Shown: positions 55,306 to 64,000 of the stretch, piece by piece
Numbering within the stretch: position 1 is the first letter of the stretch
Layout: the number at the start of each line of letters is the position of its first letter
Source of the DNA: Nitrosococcus watsonii C-113
GTDB taxonomy: Bacteria > Pseudomonadota > Gammaproteobacteria > Nitrosococcales > Nitrosococcaceae
Reading direction: 5' to 3'
Assembly (NCBI RefSeq): GCF_000143085.1
Contig: NC_014315.1
Coordinates: forward strand, 496,001-560,000
DNA: 64,000 nt
Program-made: the position numbers and the translations under genes
Notes under the pieces: model-generated
What the model saw: the letters and a program-made list of their open reading frames with translations, nothing else
Databases searched by the model: none
Told to the model about the DNA's origin: nothing

Positions 55306-56219
55306 TGGGTAGAAGCTTTAGTATTTTGGCCGGTCTCGTAGTGCTCTTGCTTGTTATCGGTTCGCAGAGTGTTTTTACTGTCAATGAGCGGGAGAGGGCT
55401 CTATTATTATGGCTGGGTAAAATCGAGCGCTCGGATTTCGAGCCTGGCCTCCATTTTAAAGTACCGTTCTTTAATTCAGTACGTAAATTCGATGGCCGGA
55501 TTCTTACCCTCGATGCGGAGACTGAACGGTATCTCACGATTGAGAAGAAAAATGTTCTAGTCGACTCCTTTATGATGTGGCGAATTGGGGATGTAGCCCA
55601 GTACTATCGCTCTATGGGGGGAGATGAGAGTCGCGCTGCCCTGCGACTTTCTCAAATCATCCGGGCTGATCTGCGCAGTGAATTCGGACGGCGTACGGTG
55701 CAGGAGGTGATTTCTGGCGAGCGTTCCTTGATCATGGAGCACATGCAGCGGCGAGCTAACAAGGAAGCCAAAGAATTTGGAATTACTATTGCTGATGTAC
55801 GCATCAAGCGTGTTGATTTGCCCAAAGATGTAAGTAGTTCGGTTTATGCTCGTATGGAGGCTGAGCGGCAGCGGGTAGCCAAGGAGCTACGCTCACAAGG
55901 TGCCGAGACGGCTGAGCGTATCCGCTCGGAGGCGGACCGGCAGCGTACTATCGTTTTGGCGAATGCTCAAAAAGAGGCTGAGAATATTCGAGGTGCGGGG
56001 GACGCTATAGCAACCGGTATTTATGCGGAAACCTTTGGTCAAGAACCAGCATTTTATGCTCTTTATCGTAGTTTAGCAGCTTATCAGAAGGTTTTTTCCC
56101 AGGAGAGCTTGTTATTGCTAGAACCAAAGGGGGAATTTTTCCGCTTCTTCAATCCTAATAAGTTAGGGCTTGAAGAAGTAGAACCTAATTCCAGACTTGC
56201 TACACCAGAACTGGAATAA
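55305..56219 (+). CDS. hflC: FtsH modulator HflC
   Basis: The 304-residue SPFH protein has a short N-terminal membrane anchor (ILAGLVVLLLVIGSQSVFTV), the SPFH domain (ERALLLWLGKIERSDFEPGLHFKVPF) and a charged coiled-coil region (ERQRVAKELRSQGAETAERIRSEADRQRT). It works with HflK, made from the overlapping upstream gene. Confidence 0.96.
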   Translation: MGRSFSILAGLVVLLLVIGSQSVFTVNERERALLLWLGKIERSDFEPGLHFKVPFFNSVRKFDGRILTLDAETERYLTIEKKNVLVDSFMMWRIGDVAQYYRSMGGDESRAALRLSQIIRADLRSEFGRRTVQEVISGERSLIMEHMQRRANKEAKEFGITIADVRIKRVDLPKDVSSSVYARMEAERQRVAKELRSQGAETAERIRSEADRQRTIVLANAQKEAENIRGAGDAIATGIYAETFGQEPAFYALYRSLAAYQKVFSQESLLLLEPKGEFFRFFNPNKLGLEEVEPNSRLATPELE

Positions 56220-56244
56220 TAGAGAGGACTTGCTCTAGTTGTGT

Positions 56245-56286
56245 GCGGATGCGAAGCGAGGCATCCGCCGCCTTTCCGTTTTTCTC
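56245..56286 (+). terminator. Hairpin between hflC and hisZ
   Basis: GCGGATGC (56245-56252) pairs with GCATCCGC (56261-56268), loop 8 nt, followed by CGCCTTTCCGTTTTT. It could end the hfq-hflC transcript. hisZ starts 30 nt beyond it, so read-through or a promoter nearby is needed for hisZ-purA. Confidence 0.6.
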
Positions 56287-56315
56287 GCCACCGTATAAAG
56301 TCTAGTTAGCCAGTA

Positions 56316-58797
<2,482 letters not shown>

Positions 58798-58834
58798 AAT
58801 TCTCTTTGATTATCAAAGTAGGTTAAATATTATA

Positions 58835-58860
58835 CTTCCCTTTGGGGAAGCGTCGTTTTT
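58835..58860 (+). terminator. Terminator after purA
   Basis: CTTCCC (58835-58840) pairs with GGGAAG (58845-58850) over a TTTG loop, followed by CGTCGTTTTT. It lies between the convergent purA and glycine-zipper genes and is the likely purA terminator. Confidence 0.65.
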
Positions 58861-58874
58861 CGTGACTTCAACTT

Positions 58875-59345
58875 TTATCGAAGTAGCTTCCATCTTCCAT
58901 CCGGTTGCTGGCAGGCCGTTCCATAAAGCCGTTCACTCTTGCCATCAATAATAACTGACTGTTGGAACTCTCGGCAATAATTGCCAGAGGAGGAGACGCC
59001 ATCCCGTACCGGCGTGACTGAGCCTCGGTTCCCGCTATTTGGGTTATTCCAGGTGATCGTTTCCCCAATAGGAGCGTAGGAGGCATGCTCCATAGCTTGG
59101 CGAGCCTTCATTTGATCAACCTCATCCATGGTGCGACCAACGTTGCTGCCGACTAGGGCACCCAATAGGGTGCCCGCAGCAGTAGCCGCCAATTGTCCAC
59201 TTCCTGAACCGAACTGCGCTCCTAAAAGACCTCCGCCCGCGGCGCCAAGGGCCGTGCCAATAGTCTCTTTTCCCCCTGTATTCCCGGCACAGCCTCCAAA
59301 GAATATACTGAAGGCGATCACGACAGTGAGGGGTCTAATTTCCAT
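58875..59345 (-). CDS. Glycine-zipper surface lipoprotein (RT0821/Lpp0805 type)
   Basis: The 156-residue protein has a signal ending in a probable lipobox (IFFGGC, Cys19), then a glycine-zipper hairpin (about residues 26-70: GTALGAAGGGLLGAQFGSGSG ... AGTLLGALVGSNVG) and a C-terminal domain with WNNPNSGNRGSVTPVRDG and YCREFQQSV..GK..RLYGTACQQPDGRW. The C-terminal part matches the surface antigen family RT0821/Lpp0805. Likely outer-membrane attached; function unknown. Confidence 0.85.
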   Translation of the reverse strand: MEIRPLTVVIAFSIFFGGCAGNTGGKETIGTALGAAGGGLLGAQFGSGSGQLAATAAGTLLGALVGSNVGRTMDEVDQMKARQAMEHASYAPIGETITWNNPNSGNRGSVTPVRDGVSSSGNYCREFQQSVIIDGKSERLYGTACQQPDGRWKLLR

Positions 59346-59404
59346 AGTTTCATCTCATTTAAATTTGAATGGTTTTTACATAATCGTTGCTTCGGGAAGC
59401 CGCA

Positions 59405-59737
59405 TTATAGGTTACTATCGATAAAAGCCGAGAGCTGTGATTTTGATAGGGCACCAACCTTTGTTGCTTCTACGTTTCCGTTTTTAAATAACATCAAGGT
59501 TGGAATACCGCGGATTCCGTAACGCGGTGGGGTTGAGGGATTCTCGTCAATATTAAGTTTACAAATTTTGATTTTTCCTTGGTAATCATTTGCAATTTCT
59601 TCCAAGATAGGCGCTACTGTTTTGCAAGGCCCGCACCATTCGGCCCAATAGTCTACTAAGGCGGGCTGTTCCGATTTAAGCACTTCTTCCTCGAAGGTGG
59701 CGTCGGTTACGGTTACTGGTATGATGCGATCAGTCAT
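59405..59737 (-). CDS. trxA: Thioredoxin 1
   Basis: A 110-residue thioredoxin with WCGPC (Cys35, Cys38), buried Asp (LVDYWAEW) and cis-Pro in [13 protein letters not shown]. It reduces protein disulfides in the cytoplasm. It is divergent from rhlB with about 235 bp between the start codons. This resembles the trxA-rhlB layout of E. coli, except that rho is not adjacent. Confidence 0.96.
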   Translation of the reverse strand: MTDRIIPVTVTDATFEEEVLKSEQPALVDYWAEWCGPCKTVAPILEEIANDYQGKIKICKLNIDENPSTPPRYGIRGIPTLMLFKNGNVEATKVGALSKSQLSAFIDSNL

Positions 59738-59971
59738 TATAGATGCTCCAATTATTAAATTTAAATTGCCTATATTTTTATAGAGTGTATTGTTTTTACT
59801 TTAAGATTTTTATGTAAAGTTTAATTATCCTTCCATGATTATATGATATGGATTTTTCGATATGCTGAAGAACATTGATATAATATATAATGAAGCAATT
59901 ATTATAAATACGATTTCAGCGCAATTTGCGCTTATTTTCAAGCCGTAAGCTTTTTCTGATATTCAAGATCC

Positions 59972-61267
59972 ATGACTGATCCTGGTTTTTCTGAAATTTC
60001 ATTTGACAGCTTAAATTTGGCGGAGGCATTGATACAAGGGATTCAAAAGGCGGGTTTTGTCATTTGTACGCCGATTCAAGCTTTAGCGTTGCCATTGTTG
60101 CTAGCCGGAGAGGATGTGGCGGGGCAAGCCCAAACAGGTACCGGTAAAACAGCTGCCTTCCTGCTAGCGACAATGCAACGTTTATTGAGGGAGCCTAGCG
60201 TCGGAGTGAGTCAGCAGCCTCGAGGGCTAATCGTAGTTCCAACTCGTGAACTAGCTATTCAGGTAAGCAAGGATGCTCAGCTTCTTGGGCAGCATACCGA
60301 TTTGCGATGTGTTGTCGTTTATGGCGGCACTAATTACCGTAAACAGCGCCATCTCCTGGAGCAGGGCTGTGACATTCTGATTGGTACGCCAGGACGACTT
60401 ATTGATTATTATCAACAGGGAATAATCGGTTTTAAAAAAATTCAGACAGTGGTTTTAGACGAGGCCGATCGGATGTTCGACTTGGGTTTTATACGGGACA
60501 TTCGTTATATCTTACGCCGTCTCCCACCACCCGATAAGCGTCTTGGAATGCTATTCTCGGCCACTCTTTCTTTACGGGTGATGGAATTGGCATACGAATA
60601 TATGAATAATCCCCGGTTGCTGCGGATCGAGCCGCAGAAGGTAACCGTCGATAAAATCACGGAAAGAATTTATTTTCCCGCTAACGAAGAAAAAATTTCC
60701 CTGCTGCTTGCCCTTCTCAAACGCTTGGCGCCTCGACATGCGATTGTATTCGCCAATACTAAACATGGTGCAGAACAAGTATGGGGTTACCTGGAAGGTA
60801 ACGGTTTTAAAGCTGCTCTGCTTTCTAGCGATGTTCCTCAGGGTAAACGTCAACGTCTACTCACGGCGTTCCAAGATGGAATCTATCCTATTCTAGTCGC
60901 CACGGATGTTGCGGCGCGAGGTCTTCATGTCTCTACAGTGACCCATGTCTTTAATTATGATTTACCCCAAGATCCAGAAGACTACGTGCATCGCATAGGC
61001 CGAACCGCTCGGGCTGGAGCTAGCGGTTCGGCAGTGAGTTTTGCTTGCGAGGATTATGCCTTTTCCCTGCCTGATATCGAGGAATATATTGGTCATAAAG
61101 TCGTTCCTTTCTCAGTGGAGGAGGAGGAATTGCTAGTGCCTAAACAACGGGTATTTTTATCTTATAAAGATAAGAAAAAGTCGCGCAAGGAGGCGTCTTA
61201 CTCTGGTCAAAAAAAGAGAACTTTTCGGAAGAAGGAGACACCTTCAGGTGGCAAAAATCGTACGTAG
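59972..61267 (+). CDS. rhlB: ATP-dependent RNA helicase RhlB
   Basis: The 431-residue DEAD-box helicase has Q motif (TPIQALALPLLLAG), AQTGTGKTAAF, PTRELAIQ, DEADRMFDLGFIRDIRYILRRLP, FSATLS and HRIGRTARAGASG. The FDLGFIxDIRxxLRRxP segment and divergence from trxA identify RhlB, the helicase of the RNA degradosome. The C-terminal tail is basic and shows a KKKSRKEAS / KKRTFRKKE pattern. Confidence 0.92.
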   Translation: MTDPGFSEISFDSLNLAEALIQGIQKAGFVICTPIQALALPLLLAGEDVAGQAQTGTGKTAAFLLATMQRLLREPSVGVSQQPRGLIVVPTRELAIQVSKDAQLLGQHTDLRCVVVYGGTNYRKQRHLLEQGCDILIGTPGRLIDYYQQGIIGFKKIQTVVLDEADRMFDLGFIRDIRYILRRLPPPDKRLGMLFSATLSLRVMELAYEYMNNPRLLRIEPQKVTVDKITERIYFPANEEKISLLLALLKRLAPRHAIVFANTKHGAEQVWGYLEGNGFKAALLSSDVPQGKRQRLLTAFQDGIYPILVATDVAARGLHVSTVTHVFNYDLPQDPEDYVHRIGRTARAGASGSAVSFACEDYAFSLPDIEEYIGHKVVPFSVEEEELLVPKQRVFLSYKDKKKSRKEASYSGQKKRTFRKKETPSGGKNRT

Positions 61268-61280
61268 CTGTTGGTGTGTG

Positions 61281-62528
61281 CTATATTCCAGACTTTATAA
61301 CGCCTGATTTGGCGAGAAGGGGAAGATCGCCCGCTAAGCCTGAGGCTCGGCGCATGATCAGGCACTTGATAGGGGTTGCTGTATTAGTGGCTGTGAGGCC
61401 GAAATTGCGAATTAGCCGCGTTGGAAATTGAGTATTACCAAAAAGGCGTTTAAATCCATCCATAACCAATTGGGTGGCAAGATTATCCCCTTTCCGCCAC
61501 CGCTCAAAGCGCCGCAATACGGTTAAATTGCCTAGGTCTTTTTTACGCCTTTGGGCAGCAATCAGTACTTCTGCTAGGGTGGCGGCATCTAGTAACCCTA
61601 AGTTAGCACCTTGTCCAGCCAGAGGATGAATCGTGTGGGCAGCATCCCCAACAAGGGCTAGGCGAGGTTGAATATAGGTCTCTGCATGCCGCAGTCGCAG
61701 GGGGAAAGTGGCACGTGGGCTGAGCGTTTGAAGCGCGCCTAAGCGATACTTGAAAGCAGTGGCTAACGCTGTAGTAAACGCCTGATCTTCTAAGGCCAGC
61801 AAGCGAGCGGCTTCTTCCGGTGTCGTGCTCCAAACAATGGAGCAATGATAGGGGTGAGCTAACGGTAAAAAAGCCAGAGGCCCATGGGGAAGGAAGCATT
61901 GCCACGCAGTTTCCTGATGAGGTTTTTCTGTCTGCACCGTGGCGACTAACCCTTTTTGCTGATAGTCCCAACCCCGGTTGCTAATACCCGCCCATTGCCT
62001 TACCCGCGAATTAGCGCCATCTGCACCGATGAGCACGCGCGCCCCTAAACGTTGACCTTCCGCTAGCTGTAAATAAATTTTCCGTTCATGTTGGCTAATC
62101 CCGCATGGCCGGACAGGGGCATAGAAATCAATATTATTGAAGTTCTGGCATTGCTTTAGAAGCGCATTTTGAATCACCCGATTCTCAATAATGTGCCCTA
62201 AATGGGGTTCCCCAATTTCGGCGCTGTCAAAATGAATTTCCCCGCTCCCAGTCCCGTCCCACACATGCATTTCCCGAAAGGGACTAAGGCGTTGTGCCGC
62301 CATTCCTTGCCAAGCACCCAGATTTTTAAAAACATTCTCGGAAGCGCGGCTAATAGCCCTAACCCGAAGGTCATAAGTATCCTGAAGAGTATCCTCAGGA
62401 TCAGGTGGATTGGCCTCTACTAAGGCAATTCTGAGCGTGGGAGATTGCCCTAGGGCTAATGCCAAACAGGAGCCTATTGGGCCAGCACCGACAATCAGGA
62501 CATCATAGGAAGGAAAAGGTGAGGTCAT
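61281..62528 (-). CDS. UbiH/UbiI-type FAD-dependent ubiquinone hydroxylase (second paralogue)
   Basis: The 415-residue flavoprotein has the FAD motif DVLIVGAGPIGSCLALAL, the middle GADGANSRVRQW and C-terminal LVGDAAHTIHPLAGQGANLGLLDAATLAEVL. This is the UbiH/UbiI/UbiF/VisC family, which hydroxylates ubiquinone precursors at C5, C1 or C6. The ring position cannot be assigned from motifs; pairing with the ubiH-like gene suggests UbiI (VisC). I chose ATG 62528; the frame upstream runs through the ubiH coding end. It overlaps the upstream hydroxylase by 4 nt. Confidence 0.9.
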   Translation of the reverse strand: MTSPFPSYDVLIVGAGPIGSCLALALGQSPTLRIALVEANPPDPEDTLQDTYDLRVRAISRASENVFKNLGAWQGMAAQRLSPFREMHVWDGTGSGEIHFDSAEIGEPHLGHIIENRVIQNALLKQCQNFNNIDFYAPVRPCGISQHERKIYLQLAEGQRLGARVLIGADGANSRVRQWAGISNRGWDYQQKGLVATVQTEKPHQETAWQCFLPHGPLAFLPLAHPYHCSIVWSTTPEEAARLLALEDQAFTTALATAFKYRLGALQTLSPRATFPLRLRHAETYIQPRLALVGDAAHTIHPLAGQGANLGLLDAATLAEVLIAAQRRKKDLGNLTVLRRFERWRKGDNLATQLVMDGFKRLFGNTQFPTRLIRNFGLTATNTATPIKCLIMRRASGLAGDLPLLAKSGVIKSGI

Positions 62529-63757
62529 AGCAGGCTTAACCCCCGGGCTAGTCGTGGTTGCCGCCCTGCTAGCCCCGTGGCCTGGCGCATGAGTCGTCGC
62601 TTGAGGAGGGGAAGTAAATCCAAGGCAGTTAGACCCAAGCCTCGCGCTAGGCCGAGTCCAGCGTAATTGTTGGAAAACAGGCGCACGAGAATATCGGTCG
62701 ATTTGGCGATTAGGCGTTGATCCCACTGGCGCCATTGGACATAAGTCGATAAAGTTTCTGGTGCCCCTAAGTCATGGTCGGCTTTATGGGCATCGGCAAG
62801 CGTTTGCGCCAAGGCAGCAACATCCCGGAGTCCTAAATTAAACCCCTGGCCAGCAACGGGATGGAGGTTATGGGCGGCATTACCGATGAGTATAGCGCGG
62901 TGTGCGAGTTGTTGCTGTGAGCGGAGCAATTGGAGAGGGTAGACATGACGTTTACCAATCCGGGTAAATTGGCCAAGGCGTTGCCCGAAACGTTGCTGCA
63001 AATGGGCAAGAAAGGTTTTGTTGTCCACCGCAGCGAGATAAGGAACCTGCATGTTTTTCACCGTCCAGACCAGATTGGATCGTTTTTCACCGAGAGGTAA
63101 TAACGCTAAAGGGCCGGTATTGGTAAAGCGCTCGAAAGCTGTGCATTCATGAGGGTGTTCGGTTGCTACATTGGCGATAATGGCTGTTTGGCCATAGTCT
63201 TTTCGCTGGACTGGAATTTGTAGTAATTGTCGTACGAGGGAAGATCCTCCATCGGCAGCGATGAGCAAACGGGTAGAGAGGGTGCGGATGTGGTCTTGGG
63301 AAATGATTTGTACGCGCATCTGATCCCCCTCACCGCTAACGTTGATGACCTTGGCAGGAGAGAGAAGCTCAATTTGGGAAAAATTTTTAAGCGCTTGATA
63401 GATGATTTGGCCAAGCACTCGTGCTTCTACAACGTAACCCAATGCGGGAAGGGATGCCTGGGCAGCTTCTAGGCGTGTTACCCCAAAATGGCCCCGGTCG
63501 GATATATGGATATGGCGGATGGGGGTGGTTTTAGGGGCAATAGCGGACCAGCAGCCTATGCCTTCAAAGATTTGCCGGGAGCCAAAGGCTAGGGCAATAG
63601 CTCGGGAGTCAAAGCTGGGTTGTTCGTGCGTGGTTGGGGGGACAGCTTCGATAATGCCAATACGCAAGGGTTGGTGCGCCAAGGCTAGGGCCAAGCCACT
63701 GCCGATAAGACCACCGCCGGCGATAAGTAGGTCATAGTCGGGGGGCGTCGCCATCAT
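62525..63757 (-). CDS. ubiH: 2-octaprenyl-6-methoxyphenol hydroxylase
   Basis: The 410-residue FAD monooxygenase has [36 protein letters not shown] and [33 protein letters not shown]. The [20 protein letters not shown] form (Asn in place of Asp) and [23 protein letters not shown] are typical of UbiH (C1 hydroxylation). It follows pepP by overlap, giving the common pepP-ubiH-ubiI order. Confidence 0.93.
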   Translation of the reverse strand: MMATPPDYDLLIAGGGLIGSGLALALAHQPLRIGIIEAVPPTTHEQPSFDSRAIALAFGSRQIFEGIGCWSAIAPKTTPIRHIHISDRGHFGVTRLEAAQASLPALGYVVEARVLGQIIYQALKNFSQIELLSPAKVINVSGEGDQMRVQIISQDHIRTLSTRLLIAADGGSSLVRQLLQIPVQRKDYGQTAIIANVATEHPHECTAFERFTNTGPLALLPLGEKRSNLVWTVKNMQVPYLAAVDNKTFLAHLQQRFGQRLGQFTRIGKRHVYPLQLLRSQQQLAHRAILIGNAAHNLHPVAGQGFNLGLRDVAALAQTLADAHKADHDLGAPETLSTYVQWRQWDQRLIAKSTDILVRLFSNNYAGLGLARGLGLTALDLLPLLKRRLMRQATGLAGRQPRLARGLSLL

Positions 63758-64000
63758 AATGCGGATGCTCCTCTCTGGGAGGAAGCCATCAAGGTTTCAA
63801 TTTCGTCTACCGTTTTAGGGACATCCGCACTCAGAAGCTCACAGCCCTCTTTGGTAACGAGCACATCATCCTCAATTCTAACGCCGATATTCCACCATTT
63901 TTTAGCAATCCCCTGACTATCGGCGGGTATATACACGCCTGGTTCTACCGTTAGCGTCATGCCAGGCTCAAAAGTCCGCCATTCACCATCGACTTTATAA
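63754..64000 (-). CDS. pepP: Xaa-Pro aminopeptidase, C-terminal part (N-terminus outside window)
   Basis: The minus-strand frame enters from the right edge and reads [24 protein letters not shown], then [13 protein letters not shown] with the last metal-binding Glu residues of the M24 fold, and ends at 63754. An internal ATG at 63960 is not the true start. PepP removes N-terminal residues before proline. Its stop overlaps the ubiH start by 4 nt. Confidence 0.92.
   Translation of the reverse strand, partial: YKVDGEWRTFEPGMTLTVEPGVYIPADSQGIAKKWWNIGVRIEDDVLVTKEGCELLSADVPKTVDEIETLMASSQRGASAL

Overview
The window reads as a chromosomal segment of a gammaproteobacterium. Evidence is the E. coli-like gene sets (mltB-rlpA-dacA-lipBA, dnaX-ybaB-recR, miaA-hfq-hflX-hflKC-hisZ-purA, aat-bpt-infA, UbiH-type hydroxylases next to pepP), a small 4.5S-type SRP RNA and Gram-negative envelope genes (waaA, hldD, hldE, TolC, BepA, a porin). 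PQQ synthesis, a ceruloplasmin-like multicopper oxidase and the overall protein flavour suggest a Chromatiales relative such as Nitrosococcus. That genus call is recognition and inference; no ammonia-oxidation gene lies in the window. Gene density is high and most genes are ordinary housekeeping genes.

Layout. 1-2.8 kb: end of a fatty acid desaturase, rpmG/rpmB, an EEP-family phosphodiesterase and a UDP-sugar epimerase. 2.8-6.0 kb: nucleotide-sugar dehydrogenase, then gatA and gatC (gatB is absent). 6.4-13.3 kb: peptidoglycan genes mltB, rlpA and dacA run into a D-amino acid aminotransferase and lipB-lipA, followed by citrate synthase. 13.4-16.3 kb: a full EF-P beta-lysylation module (epmB divergent from efp-epmA). 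16.3-19.5 kb: pqqABCDE on the minus strand, including a 23-residue pqqA and a strong stem-loop between pqqA and pqqB. 19.7-27.5 kb: BepA, TusA, a methyltransferase with TolC, and the LPS core genes waaA, hldD and hldE. 27.6-28.8 kb: multicopper oxidase behind a Fur-like box. 28.9-31.5 kb: DEAD-box helicase, RRM protein and cold-shock protein.

31.9-38.0 kb is the least conventional part: a tight five-gene minus-strand operon (cysteine-synthase-like PLP enzyme, aldehyde dehydrogenase, threonine-aldolase-like enzyme, M20 deacetylase, M24 'pita-bread' hydrolase without metal ligands). It looks like an amino-acid or compatible-solute catabolic pathway, perhaps related to ectoine degradation, but the substrate cannot be read from sequence. 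It is followed by about 1.1 kb of decayed DNA with an IS5-type transposase remnant, then tadA, a porin, a YbeL-like zinc-ribbon protein, dsbB, infA-bpt-aat and recR-ybaB-dnaX.

47.8-49.6 kb holds the SRP RNA, an IS5-family element with intact inverted repeats and TTAA target duplication but a broken transposase, and tRNA-Ser(GGA). 49.9-58.8 kb is a plus-strand run of rho, miaA, hfq, hflX, hflK, hflC, hisZ and purA. The window ends with a glycine-zipper lipoprotein, trxA divergent from rhlB, two adjacent ubiquinone hydroxylase paralogues and the C-terminus of PepP.
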